Source of the DNA: an uncultured Alistipes sp.
GTDB taxonomy: Bacteria > Bacteroidota > Bacteroidia > Bacteroidales > Rikenellaceae
Direction of reading: 5' to 3'
DNA: 64,000 nucleotides
NCBI GenBank assembly: GCA_949285535.1
Contig: CASDZP010000001.1
Location: forward strand, 1 to 64,000
The position numbers and the translations under genes are program-made. Of the stretch, positions 46,889 to 59,400 are shown piece by piece. Position 1 is the first letter of the stretch. The number at the start of each line of letters is the position of its first letter. Below the pieces are notes generated by a model. The model did no database searches, was not told where the DNA came from, and was given only the letters and a program-made list of their open reading frames with translations.

Positions 46889-47506
46889 CTAAAAGTTGAA
46901 AAACTTATGCTTGAATATCAAAAGATATAAAAATCCGATTGAGATATAGGTATCCGCAACATTAAACACGGGACTGAAGAAGATAAACCTTTCACCGCCC
47001 CAGAACGGGAACCAGTCGGGATAATATGTGTCTATTATCGGGAAATAGAACATATCTACCACAAGACCGTGCAAGAAAGATGAATACCCCGCCGACGGGT
47101 CGAAAACGGCTACCGTAGTGAATGTCGATTCAGTGAACACCATACCGTAAAAGAGGCTGTCCACGATATTTCCAAGCGCACCCACCAATATGAGCACCAA
47201 CCCGACAACGACACCTTTCGGAGCGCCATTTTTGATATATTTATGAATGTAATAAGAAACGATACCGACCAATACAAGTCTTATAAGACTCAACGCCATT
47301 TTTGCAACGGGTCCCTCGGCGAATTTGAGACCGAAAGCCGCACCGTCATTCTCCACGAAGTTGATATAAAACCAATCGCCGCATACGGGTATCATCTCAC
47401 CGAGCGTCATATTCGTTTTAACGATGATTTTAACCACCTGGTCGATGACAAGCAGCAGAAGAACGGACAAAATTATAATCCAGCGAACCGATATTCTATT
47501 TTTCAT
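46889..47506 (-). CDS. lspA: Lipoprotein signal peptidase (signal peptidase II)
   Basis: Cleaves signal peptides of prolipoproteins after diacylglyceryl modification, in the inner membrane. It has 205 residues from ATG 47506, with four membrane helices. Catalytic aspartates are in GNIVDSLFYG and FNVADTYISIG, and DQVVKIIVK and FVENDGAAFG are family motifs. A non-cytoplasmic insert (about 115-155) makes it slightly longer than E. coli LspA, as usual in Bacteroidota. It serves the several lipoproteins in this window. Confidence 0.96.
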   Translation of the reverse strand: MKNRISVRWIIILSVLLLLVIDQVVKIIVKTNMTLGEMIPVCGDWFYINFVENDGAAFGLKFAEGPVAKMALSLIRLVLVGIVSYYIHKYIKNGAPKGVVVGLVLILVGALGNIVDSLFYGMVFTESTFTTVAVFDPSAGYSSFLHGLVVDMFYFPIIDTYYPDWFPFWGGERFIFFSPVFNVADTYISIGFLYLLIFKHKFFNF

Positions 47507-47843
47507 TGTAAAAAGCATAAAAACAGCGACAAAAATAATAAAAATGCAACAAAAGACAAACCATGCCTACATCAGTAGAATCATAGTTCCATTAAGTCAA
47601 TAAGACACGCCGTTTCAGTTGTTTCAAACGGCACGACACAAAATAAGAATTTAACACTATTTTCCAATACTAACTTATAATTTATCAAAACACAATATAT
47701 CAACAAATTAACAAACAATATATTTTTTCGAGTCAAGCAAAGAGGCTAAAAAAGGTCGTAAAGCAGCACTAAAAAGCACACTTGACAGACATTTCAATAA
47801 TTTAACAATCAAGATTAAATTTTAAAAATAATCATCATAAATG
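47507..47843. other. Spacer between lspA and the HU promoter
   Basis: About 340 bp, very AT-rich, no gene. A 7-bp stem GCCGTTT/AAACGGC (47609-47632) has no T run after it. I see no RNA gene. Confidence 0.4.
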
Positions 47844-47873
47844 TTGTCACTATAAAAAAAATGAATATATTTG
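47844..47873 (+). promoter_or_regulatory. Promoter of the HU gene
   Basis: TTG (47844-47846), 19 bases, TATATTTG (47866-47873): a full consensus. It leaves an untranslated leader of about 160 nt, long for this window. The leader contains a perfect 16-bp palindrome TCAAATCATGATTTGA at 47959-47974. Confidence 0.8.
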
Positions 47874-48039
47874 CAGCGGAAGAGATAATATTTTATAAGC
47901 GGAGATTTTTTAAACATTTACCTCTCCAAGAGCAAGCGCGACTGCTTTGAACACCGCATCAAATCATGATTTGACGTAACTTGAAGCAAGACGTTTCACT
48001 CCTGAAAAACATCAATCATTAACCAAAATTTCATAAATC

Positions 48040-48312
48040 ATGAACAAAACTGAATTCATTGATGCTATCGCGAAAGAAGCTAATGTAACAAAAGTTGAAG
48101 CAAGAAAAACAGTTGACGCATTTGTTTCAGTTGTAGGTAAAACCCTCAAAAAAGGCGATAAAATCACTTTGGTAGGTTTCGGAACATTCAGCGTTTTGAG
48201 CAAACCCGCACGCAAAGGCCGTAATCCCCGTACCAAAGAGGTCATCACTATTCCCGCAAAGAAAGTTGCCAAATTCAAACCCGGCTCAGAACTCAACGAA
48301 CTCGTAAAATAA
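48040..48312 (+). CDS. HU family DNA-binding protein
   Basis: A 90-residue histone-like protein that bends and compacts DNA. The N-terminal helices (MNKTEFIDAIAKEANVTKVE) and the DNA-binding arm GRNPRTKEVITIPAKKVAKF with the tip proline are typical. Residues match HU rather than IHF, but a subtype name is not justified. Strong promoter, long leader and own terminator fit an abundant protein. Confidence 0.96.
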   Translation: MNKTEFIDAIAKEANVTKVEARKTVDAFVSVVGKTLKKGDKITLVGFGTFSVLSKPARKGRNPRTKEVITIPAKKVAKFKPGSELNELVK

Positions 48313-48330
48313 TTCCTGTTCAAACGACAA

Positions 48331-48368
48331 AAAGGCGTTACCTACATACGGCAACGCCTTTTTTATTT
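48331..48368 (+). terminator. Terminator of the HU gene
   Basis: A 9-bp stem AAAGGCGTT / AACGCCTTT (48331-48339 with 48353-48361) followed by TTTTATTTT. Confidence 0.88.
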
Positions 48369-48424
48369 TCCACACCATCCTCGCCTTATCATCCTCGCTA
48401 TTTTTCATAGCAAATACACGCAAA

Positions 48425-48560
48425 GATGCCGACTTCCCTCAAGATAATGAACCAAATGAGTGTGACATGGTCAAAAGGGGCTGTGCCCCCTCGTTTTGGT
48501 TACTTTGTCGAGGGACAAAGTAACTCCCGCTGAAAGCGCCCGTCGGGAGACCCCTCGGAG
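48425..48560 (-). repeat. Gene-end repeat element, copy B (yidC)
   Basis: On the plus strand it runs GATGCCGACTTCC, AAAAGGGGCTGTGCCCCC, the palindrome GTTACTTTGTC/GACAAAGTAAC (48499-48525 region), CGCCCGTCGGGAGACC and CCCCTCGGAG, then joins the inverted yidC end at 48561. It is among the most complete copies and very close in sequence to copies A and D. Confidence 0.93.
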
Positions 48561-48794
48561 AGAAAAACAAGTGGATGGCAAGGTATGAACAGATGATAAA
48601 AGAGCAGCAACAGCTCCAAAAACGGCAAAACGTCAATAAACATATCGGTATAATGTCAAAGGCAGGTTTCTCTGAATCGAGAAACCTGCCTTTGACATTA
48701 TACCGATATGTTTATCGACGTTTTTGCTGCTGTTTTTGGAGCTGTTGCTGCTCTTTTACCATCTGTTCATATCTTGCCATCCACTTGTTTTTCT
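48561..48794 (-). repeat. Fold-back inverted repeat at the 3' end of yidC
   Basis: Arms 48561-48672 and 48679-48794 surround a 6-nt loop (TGAATC). The right arm contains the last 27 or so yidC codons, the stop (48712) and about 33 bp of terminator stem. The left arm is their inverted copy and still reads KWMARYEQMIKEQQQLQK on the plus strand, against KWMARYEQMVKEQQQLQK in YidC. The arms differ by a few substitutions and a small gap at the CAGCAGCAAAAA stretch. Confidence 0.96.
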
Positions 48795-50592
48795 TACGTG
48801 GTTTTTTGGCGTTTTCTTTCATGCGTTTGTGGAGCTTTTCGTCGCTGACGAAGCGGCGGAAGAGCATCATCTGAACAATGGTGATGAGGTTGGTGAGCAG
48901 GTAATAATAGCTCAAACCGCTCGAATAACCGTTGAACCATACAACAAGCAGGATAGGCATCAGATAAAGGGTCATGAAAGTCATGCCGGGCATCTGCTGC
49001 GAGCTTGACGAGGGATTGTTAGCCATGTTTATCTTGCTCGATATAAACATCGACACACCCATAAGGAGCGCGAAAAGACTGACATGACTGCCATAGAACG
49101 GTATATGGAACGGAAGGTCGAGAACCGAGTCATAAGACGAAAGGTCCGTAGCCCAAAGGAAGTGCTGACCGCGCAACTCTATCGAGGCGGGGAAGAAACG
49201 GAACATCGCTATGAGCACGGGGAGCTGCAACAACAAGGGGAGACATCCGCTCAACGGACTGACACCCGCTCTTGAATAGAGCTCCATAGAGGCCTGCTGA
49301 CGCTTCAACGCATCGTCTTTGTCGGGATACTTGGCGTTTATCTCCTCAAGTTCGGGTTTGAGAAGACGCATCTTCGCCATAGACATGTAAGACTTGTAGG
49401 TGAAGGGGAAGATAATCAGCTTTATGAATATCGTCAACAAAAGGATTATCCAACCATAGTTGCTGATAAAGCCGCTCAGGAAGTTAAACGTGGGGATAAC
49501 GATGAAACGGTTGATCCAACCCATGATACCCCAACCCAGCGGTATGAGTTTTTCATAACTTCCGTCGAGAGATTTGAGTATCTTATAGTCATTGGGACCG
49601 AAATAGAACGTGAAACCGTAATCGCTCTGCACGGGGTCATAGTCGAACTTGAGCGACGTAGAGAATTTCTTGATATAACCGCTCTTGTCCGAGAATGTCT
49701 CATATGACACGTCGCCGTTGGCAAATCTGTCGTCTGCAGTCAGTATAGAGCTGAAGAACTGCTGTTTGAAAGCGACCCATTTGATACTTGTGGTAATCTC
49801 TTCCTCCTGCTTACCCTTACCTATCGACAGCTCCTCTATGTCATTGTCGTCGGGATAAGAATAGGCGAGCGTGGTGTATTGGTTCTCATACTCCCAACCG
49901 CGTTCCTGCTGTGGCGAGTCTATCGCCCACGCTATCGACATATCGCTCTGGAGAGGAGAAATAACATCGTCCATTCCCACCATGCGGATGTCGAAATCGA
50001 CATTATAGCTACCCTCCGACAGCTTGTAGCTGAACTCTATATAAGACAGCGAGTCTGCATAGAGACGATAGGCTATCGAGTCGCTACCTTCGGTGACCGT
50101 CTTCGAACCGCTCATGGGGCGGAAGAAGAAGTTGCTCGTATGTATGTTCTGATTCGTGAACAAGGCGAGGTCGAAGACATTGCCTTTCTCATTGAACAGA
50201 ACCAGCGAGTCACCGCCGAAACGGGTGAACTCTTTAAGCGTCACGCTGTTGACCTTTGCGCCTTTGTTAGAGAGGACAACCTCTATCTTGTCGTTAGCCA
50301 GCGTAAGGAACTCTTCCGTACCTTTCGACGCCTCATAGAGCATTGTTCCGAGTGACGCGCGGGCACGTTCCGCGGCTGCATTGGCGGCAACGGAGTCTAT
50401 CTTGGCGAGAGAATCGACGCTTTTGGCAAGAGCCGCCTCCTCTACACGACGTTTTTCGAGTTCTACGTTATTTATGGAGTCTATTCGCGCACGTTCCGCG
50501 GCTGCCTTGCTCTGCTGTACGCTGTTATACCAGCTGAAGCCGAAGAATATGACGAATATCAATATTAGACCTGTGACTGTTTTCTTATCCAT
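48712..50592 (-). CDS. yidC: Membrane protein insertase YidC
   Basis: Inserts and folds inner-membrane proteins, alone or with Sec. At 626 residues it has an N-terminal helix (TGLILIFVIFFGFSWYN), a large periplasmic domain (about 60-360), and the five-helix core from about 365, with PLLLQLPVLIAMFRFFPASIEL and MTFMTLYLMPILLVVWFNGYS. It ends in a basic tail (KWMARYEQMVKEQQQLQ) rich in Gln and Lys. It starts 6 bp after pyrG and is last in the DUF349-pyrG-yidC operon. The sequence of its tail is duplicated in the fold-back. Confidence 0.97.
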   Translation of the reverse strand: MDKKTVTGLILIFVIFFGFSWYNSVQQSKAAAERARIDSINNVELEKRRVEEAALAKSVDSLAKIDSVAANAAAERARASLGTMLYEASKGTEEFLTLANDKIEVVLSNKGAKVNSVTLKEFTRFGGDSLVLFNEKGNVFDLALFTNQNIHTSNFFFRPMSGSKTVTEGSDSIAYRLYADSLSYIEFSYKLSEGSYNVDFDIRMVGMDDVISPLQSDMSIAWAIDSPQQERGWEYENQYTTLAYSYPDDNDIEELSIGKGKQEEEITTSIKWVAFKQQFFSSILTADDRFANGDVSYETFSDKSGYIKKFSTSLKFDYDPVQSDYGFTFYFGPNDYKILKSLDGSYEKLIPLGWGIMGWINRFIVIPTFNFLSGFISNYGWIILLLTIFIKLIIFPFTYKSYMSMAKMRLLKPELEEINAKYPDKDDALKRQQASMELYSRAGVSPLSGCLPLLLQLPVLIAMFRFFPASIELRGQHFLWATDLSSYDSVLDLPFHIPFYGSHVSLFALLMGVSMFISSKINMANNPSSSSQQMPGMTFMTLYLMPILLVVWFNGYSSGLSYYYLLTNLITIVQMMLFRRFVSDEKLHKRMKENAKKPRKKNKWMARYEQMVKEQQQLQKQQQKRR

Positions 50593-50598
50593 TAATGA

Positions 50599-54232
<3,634 letters not shown>

Positions 54233-54390
54233 ACGTTTGATTGAGTTTTAATCCTACAAATATAGTTCTTTTTCCTTATAAAAAAGAAAATAACCGCACA
54301 TTTTTGCCGCCTCTCACACATTTGTCGTGCAAGCGGTCGGCGCACGGTTGTTTTTCTCTCGCGATGACACTCCCGCAACCCTTTACGCCC

Positions 54391-54420
54391 TTGCATTTCT
54401 CGATAAAAACAGTAAATTTG
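54391..54420 (+). promoter_or_regulatory. Promoter of the GH84 gene
   Basis: TTG (54391-54393), 19 bases, TAAATTTG (54413-54420). It fixes the start at ATG 54460 and rules out the longer frame from 54241. Confidence 0.85.
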
Positions 54421-54459
54421 CGGTTAAAGGTTTTTTATCTAATCCAAAAACGACAAAGT

Positions 54460-57207
54460 ATGTTTAAACTGAAAACCACTTTGGCGGTGTTGTGCATGAC
54501 TCTCGGTCTCGGCGCCTTTGCGCAGGAGGTCGAAATCAACCCCACGCCGCATAATCTTGAAATCATAAAGCCGGGGAGCCTGTCCGTCACGGACGGTTTT
54601 CGCATAAAGGATGTTCACGGCTGTTTCGGCGACATTCTCTCACGCTTCGGCGAGAGCGCAAAGAAAGGTCTTCCCCTGACCGTCGATTTCGGCGGCAAGG
54701 CGGCTGTGAAATACAATGTTCCGCAGGTTGAAGGCGCCTATGTGCTCGAAAGCGGCGACAAGGGTGTCACAATCGTCGGTTACGACGAGCAGGGCGCGTT
54801 CTATGGTCTCCAGAGTCTTCTGCAAGCGATTGACAAGGACGGCAACCTGCCCTACTTGAAGATAACCGACTACCCCGACATGCCGTACAGAGGTGTTGTC
54901 GAGGGATTCTACGGCAACCCGTGGACACACGCCACCCGTGTGTCGTTGCTCGACTTCTACGGCAAGTTCAAGATGAACACCTACCTCTACGGTCCCAAAG
55001 ACGACCCATACCACAGCTCGCCCAACTGGCGTTTGCCATACCCCGAAAAAGAGGCTGAACAGATAAAAGAGCTTGTCGAGGCGGCAAAGCGTAACCGTGT
55101 CGATTTCGTTTGGGCTATACACCCCGGTAAGGATATCGAATGGACGGAAGAGGATTACCAGAAGCTGTTGGCGAAGTTCGAGTCGATGTACGCACTCGGC
55201 GTACGCTCGTTCGCCCTCTTCTTCGACGACATTTCGGGTCAGGGTACCAACCCCGTGCGTCAGGCGGAACTGCTCAACAGACTGCATGACGAGTTCGTCA
55301 CCGTCAAAGGCGACGTCTCTCCCCTGATTATGTGCCCCACCGACTACACCCGTCTTTGGGCTAACCCCGACGACGACGGCTATCTGGCGATACTCGGCAA
55401 GACGCTCGACCCCTCGATACAGATAATGTGGACTGGCGACGCCGTCTGCGGCGACATCACCAAAGAGACGCTCGCATGGGTGAGCCACCGCATAAGACGT
55501 CCAGCCCTGATATGGTGGAACTACCCCGTCACCGACTACGTGCGTAACCTTGTTCTTCAGGGTCCCGTTTACGGTCTCGACAGCACCGCTACCCGCTCGA
55601 CAATGGCAGGATTCGTAAGCAACCCCATGGAGCACGGCGAGGCGTCAAAACTCGCGCTCTACGGTGTGGCTGACTACACTTGGAACATTTCTGACTACAA
55701 ACCCCTCTATAACTGGGAGAAAGCTCTCGCCGAGCTGATGCCGAGAGCGAAAGAGGCTTACCGCACTTTCGCCATACACTCGTGCGACACCGAGACGGGC
55801 TACCGTCGAGACGAGTCGTGGGAGACGGTCACATTCCCGATAGACAACTATACGGACGCGCAGTATGACGCCCTCATGGCGGAGTTCGAGAAGATAGAGG
55901 CTGCGCCCGAAGCTATCGAGGAAGGATGCGACAACAAAGCGTTGCTCGAAGAGCTCAAACCGTGGCTTGTAGAGTTCGAGAAGCTCGGCAAGCGAGGCAG
56001 AACCACTCTTGAAATGATAAAACTGCTCGAAAACGGCGACAACGCCGAGTTCTGGGAGAGATATGCCCGCAACACCATGAGCGCGGCGGAGACAGAGGCG
56101 TACAACGCCCACAAGTTAGGTACGCTGAAACTCCAGCCCTTTATCGAGACAAGCACGGACGCAATGGCAAACAAATATTACGCAGAGCTGTCAGGCGAGC
56201 CGCTTCCCGTACAGAAAGCGATAGGCACATTCAAGTCGCTCCCCACAACGCAGAGCAAACTGATGCTTGACGATGACATTCTGACCTACTACACTTCGGG
56301 ACAGGCACAGCGTTCGGGCGACTGGATAGGCGTTGACCTCGGCGAGATTACCGATGTGAAAGAGGTGGTGATACGACAGGGACGCAACACTCCCAACGAT
56401 GTCGATTTCTTCGACCACGCGCGTCTCGAATACTCTGTTGACGGCAACGAGTGGGCAACGCTCCGCGACAGCATCGTGAACGAGTATGACATAACGTTTG
56501 AGTGCGCTCCCGTCAAGGCACGTTACGTGAGGTTGCTCCGTCTCGACTCCGACAGAAAGAACTGGGTTGCTGTACGTGAGTTCAGCGTCAACCCGTTGAA
56601 ACGTTCGGCTGTCTTCTTCACCGACATAGAGCGTCTTGCGTCGCAGAGTGTCAACATGGTGGACGGCAAGGTAACCGTTGCGCCTCTGCTTGAGATTGTT
56701 AACGTACAGCCCGAAGGTTACTTCGGTGTCGAGCTTCCCTACATCACGTCTATCAATAAGATTGACGCCTCTCTCGGCAACAAAGGCTGGAAACCCGAAT
56801 ATTCGGTTGACGGCAAGCAGTGGGACGGCAACGCCACATCGGCACGTTTTGTACGTTTCCGCAACAACAGCGGCAAAGTAATGTCTTTGAAAATGGACAA
56901 GCTCATAATTGAGACTGACGCATCAAACGACGAAAGCGCCGTATATATCTTCGACAAGGACCTCAACACCGCCTACACACCCGACGGCGACTTCAAAGTT
57001 GCGGTACCCGAAAGCACCGTTACGGCGACCCTCCTCCTTAAAGGCTCTACCCCCAACGTTCTCGCCAGAGAACTCAACGCCAACGGAGACCTCGTGAAAG
57101 AGCACCGCATCGACGGCAACTTCTGTCAGTTTGCGGTCTCTGAAGGTGTAACCGATATCGAAATCGTTGGTATGCCTACCGTTTGTGAGGTGATATTCAA
57201 AAAGTAG
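54460..57207 (+). CDS. Beta-N-acetylglucosaminidase, glycoside hydrolase family 84
   Basis: A 915-residue exported glycosidase related to the O-GlcNAcase of Bacteroides thetaiotaomicron. A signal peptide (1-22, LGLGAFAQ) is followed by a GH20b-like N-terminal domain (about 23-145) and the TIM-barrel GH84 domain (about 147-440), opening YRGVVEGFYGNPWTHATR. The catalytic Asp pair is in LFFDDISG (Asp256, Asp257). A helical region and an F5/8-type carbohydrate-binding module (about 585-715, GVDLGEITDVKEVVI) follow. It removes terminal GlcNAc, probably from host glycoproteins or mucin. No SusC/SusD pair is adjacent. The last 41 codons are partly duplicated in an inverted repeat past the stop. Confidence 0.95.
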   Translation: MFKLKTTLAVLCMTLGLGAFAQEVEINPTPHNLEIIKPGSLSVTDGFRIKDVHGCFGDILSRFGESAKKGLPLTVDFGGKAAVKYNVPQVEGAYVLESGDKGVTIVGYDEQGAFYGLQSLLQAIDKDGNLPYLKITDYPDMPYRGVVEGFYGNPWTHATRVSLLDFYGKFKMNTYLYGPKDDPYHSSPNWRLPYPEKEAEQIKELVEAAKRNRVDFVWAIHPGKDIEWTEEDYQKLLAKFESMYALGVRSFALFFDDISGQGTNPVRQAELLNRLHDEFVTVKGDVSPLIMCPTDYTRLWANPDDDGYLAILGKTLDPSIQIMWTGDAVCGDITKETLAWVSHRIRRPALIWWNYPVTDYVRNLVLQGPVYGLDSTATRSTMAGFVSNPMEHGEASKLALYGVADYTWNISDYKPLYNWEKALAELMPRAKEAYRTFAIHSCDTETGYRRDESWETVTFPIDNYTDAQYDALMAEFEKIEAAPEAIEEGCDNKALLEELKPWLVEFEKLGKRGRTTLEMIKLLENGDNAEFWERYARNTMSAAETEAYNAHKLGTLKLQPFIETSTDAMANKYYAELSGEPLPVQKAIGTFKSLPTTQSKLMLDDDILTYYTSGQAQRSGDWIGVDLGEITDVKEVVIRQGRNTPNDVDFFDHARLEYSVDGNEWATLRDSIVNEYDITFECAPVKARYVRLLRLDSDRKNWVAVREFSVNPLKRSAVFFTDIERLASQSVNMVDGKVTVAPLLEIVNVQPEGYFGVELPYITSINKIDASLGNKGWKPEYSVDGKQWDGNATSARFVRFRNNSGKVMSLKMDKLIIETDASNDESAVYIFDKDLNTAYTPDGDFKVAVPESTVTATLLLKGSTPNVLARELNANGDLVKEHRIDGNFCQFAVSEGVTDIEIVGMPTVCEVIFKK

Positions 57208-57370
57208 CTTTTATACGATAAACAATAAAAAGGCTCGTCGGATTTTTCGACGAGCCTTTTCTGTTTATCGTAAAGCTACTTTTCTGAATATCACTTCACA
57301 AACGGTAGGCATACCTCGATTTCAATATCGGTTACACCTCCAGAGACCGCAAACTGATTCACGAGGTCTC
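57085..57370 (+). repeat. Fold-back inverted repeat at the 3' end of the GH84 gene
   Basis: Arms 57085-57240 and 57248-57370 surround a 7-nt loop (GATTTTT). The left arm holds the last 41 codons, the stop and a terminator stem GGCTCGTCG. The right arm is its inverted copy with one internal deletion of about 34 bases (after CTCGTGAA) and a few substitutions. The outermost match, CGGAGACCTCGTGAA, shows the copy once reached at least 120 bases into the gene. Confidence 0.95.
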
Positions 57371-57514
57371 CGACAGCTCTCCGAGGGGTCTCCCGACGGG
57401 CGCCTTCCGCGGGAGTTACTTTGTCACTCGACAAAGTAACCAAAACGAGGGGGCACAGCCCCTTTTGACCATGTCATATTCCGTTGGCTCATTAACTTTC
57501 ACGAAGTCGGTATC
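57371..57514 (+). repeat. Gene-end repeat element, copy D (GH84)
   Basis: A full copy: CTCTCCGAGGGG, TCTCCCGACGGGCG, CCTTCCGCGGGAG, palindrome GTTACTTTGTC/GACAAAGTAAC (57415-57440), GAGGGGGCACAGCCCCTTTTG, GTTGGCTCATTA and GAAGTCGGTATC. With copies A and B it defines the consensus. Confidence 0.93.
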
Positions 57515-57799
57515 TAACCGTTTATAGCCTCACCACTGAGAAGCAACAAGATACGCTAATTAACATATCGAAGTCAAAATGAAAAGGGAAAAGAATAAAG
57601 GAATAACGGAATAAAGAAATAGAAATAAAGAAATAAGGATAAAAGAATAAAAAAGTGACGGGGTACGCTAATCAACTTGTCAAGAAATAATGATTTTATG
57701 ATGAAAATTTTGAAACAATAAAGCTGTTGCGTAATTTTGAAATTATACTTTTTAGTATTTTGTAAATCATACTTGAGGAATAGAGTAAAAAAACTGATT
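57515..57799. repeat. AT-rich spacer with purine-rich repeats before the glycosylase gene
   Basis: No gene. Bases 57580-57650 are a degenerate run of AATAAAGAAATA / GGAATAACGGA units, ended by AAAAAAGTGACGGGGTAC (57649-57666), nearly the same string as at 38983-39000. The promoter of the next gene should lie after it; TATTTTG near 57755 is one base short of the -7 consensus. Confidence 0.55.
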
Positions 57800-58378
57800 A
57801 TGACAATCGAGTCGCATCCACTTGAACCGTTCCTACCCCAAAACGGGCGTATTCTGATGTTGGGAAGTTTTCCACCTCCTAAAGAGAGGTGGTCAATGGA
57901 TTTTTTCTACCCCAATAAGATAAACGACATGTGGCGAATAATAGGTTTGGTGTTCTTTGGAGAACGTGACCGATTTGTCGCCCAAAACGGCGGTTTCGAT
58001 AAAGAAAGCATAGTAAAGTTCTGTAATGAGAAAGGAATCGCTCTATACGACACCGCCTGCGAGGTGCGACGCCTCAACAATGACGCGTCGGACAAATTTC
58101 TGGAAGTGGTGCGACAAAGTGACATTGCGGGTATGCTCGAAAAAATGCCTAATTGCAAAGCCATTGTGGTAACAGGGCAAAAAGCTCTCGACACCCTTAT
58201 GGAAAAATACGGGGAAAAACAAAAAAGCCCATCCGTCGGAAAACATATCGAGATAACATTGGCGGGAAGGAAAATACGTCTTTACCGCATGCCGTCATCA
58301 TCCAGAGCCTACCCCCTGAAACTCGAAAAGAAAGCCGAATACTACAACGCCATGTTCAAAAACGAGGGTTTAGTATAA
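57800..58378 (+). CDS. Uracil-DNA glycosylase superfamily protein
   Basis: A 192-residue protein of the UDG fold, the kind annotated uracil-DNA glycosylase family in Bacteroidota. The start IESHPLEPFLP leads to LMLGSFPPPKERWSMDFFYP (residues about 20-40), the nucleotide-flipping/catalytic loop region, and the C-terminal RMPSSSRAYPLKLEKK is where the DNA-intercalation loop lies. The preferred start is ATG 57800; the frame extends upstream to 57737 without family similarity. It probably removes damaged bases such as uracil or hypoxanthine; the exact base is unknown. Confidence 0.82.
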   Translation: MTIESHPLEPFLPQNGRILMLGSFPPPKERWSMDFFYPNKINDMWRIIGLVFFGERDRFVAQNGGFDKESIVKFCNEKGIALYDTACEVRRLNNDASDKFLEVVRQSDIAGMLEKMPNCKAIVVTGQKALDTLMEKYGEKQKSPSVGKHIEITLAGRKIRLYRMPSSSRAYPLKLEKKAEYYNAMFKNEGLV

Positions 58379-58634
58379 TAAAAAAACATAAATTGAGAAA
58401 TACTATTGTTACCTACCTCCATATATAAAATAAAACGATAAAGGCTTATTCTCCAAACAACACAGAAACAATAACCTAAACAACATTAAAACAGTATAAA
58501 AGTAGTATAGAAACGGTACGGAAACAATACAGAAACAATAAAAAGTCCGACAAGCCATGTTTACTTGCTCATCGGACAATCTATCATAAAAAAGCGAAAC
58601 AGATGTACCGCAAAAACGGCTACATCGCTCTACT
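58379..58634 (-). terminator. Spacer with the terminator of the response regulator gene
   Basis: The hairpin GTCCGACAAGC (58545-58555) with CTTGCTCATCGGAC (58564-58577) has a T run on the minus strand, so it serves the regulator. The rest (58490-58540) is repeats like AGTATAGAAACGGTA / GAAACAATACA with no gene. Confidence 0.65.
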
Positions 58635-59312
58635 CTATTCCACCACGAACTTATAACCGACCCCTTTGACGGTACGGATATAAGACGCGCCTATCTTCTC
58701 ACGCAATTTACGGATGTGTACGTCTATCGTTCTGTCGCCGACAACGACATCCGACCCCCATACCTTATCATATATTTCCTCACGTAAAAATAATTTGCCT
58801 GGACGTGAAATAAGCAGTCGCAACAACTCGAACTCCTTTCGGGGAAGCGTCATGACCGTTCCGTCCTCCAGTTTTACGAGATAGCCCTCTACATCAATGC
58901 TGACAGGCAGTTTTTTCTCGTTTTCCGTGTCTGTATCATGATGATGCGAACGACGCAGAAGAGCTTTTATACGGCTTACCAGAACACGGGGCGATACGGG
59001 TTTGGTTATATAGTCGTCACCGCCCGCCTCAAGACCTTTTATCTGTGTAATCTCCTCGTCAAGGGCGGTCAAAAACATGATAAGCACATCTTTCAGTCTC
59101 TCGTCGGCTCGCATTGCTGCACACACCTCTATCCCCGACATTTCAGGCATCATGACGTCTAAAACGACCAAATCGGGAACATCCTCGACTGCCTTGGCAA
59201 GCGCGTCGGCTCCGTTCTGTGAGGTACGCACGTCAAAACCTGCATTACGCAGATTATATCCCACGAACTCCAGTATATCCGGCTCGTCGTCAACAAGCAA
59301 TATTTTCTTCAC
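58635..59312 (-). CDS. OmpR/PhoB family response regulator
   Basis: A 225-residue two-component regulator. The receiver domain (1-120) has the acidic pair in LVDDEPDIL (Asp8, Asp9), phospho-acceptor Asp52 in VVLDVMMPEMSG, the switch Thr in MFLTALDEE and Lys in DYITKPVSPR. The winged-helix output domain (about 130-225) ends VRTVKGVGYKFVVE, a PhoB/OmpR signature. No histidine kinase lies next to it in the window; in many Bacteroidota the homologue pairs with a PhoR-like kinase encoded nearby or elsewhere. Target genes cannot be inferred. Confidence 0.93.
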   Translation of the reverse strand: MKKILLVDDEPDILEFVGYNLRNAGFDVRTSQNGADALAKAVEDVPDLVVLDVMMPEMSGIEVCAAMRADERLKDVLIMFLTALDEEITQIKGLEAGGDDYITKPVSPRVLVSRIKALLRRSHHHDTDTENEKKLPVSIDVEGYLVKLEDGTVMTLPRKEFELLRLLISRPGKLFLREEIYDKVWGSDVVVGDRTIDVHIRKLREKIGASYIRTVKGVGYKFVVE

Positions 59313-59400
59313 TTTTTCAGAAATTTATATTGACCTTCAATATTAATCATTTTTTCAATTACAGCGAGCATATTCGGTAAATTTTAGCCGAAATATTTTT

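Noticed and set aside
54241-54459. N-terminal extension of the GH84 protein by 73 codons
   Set aside because: The promoter at 54391-54420 and the signal peptide at ATG 54460 exclude it.
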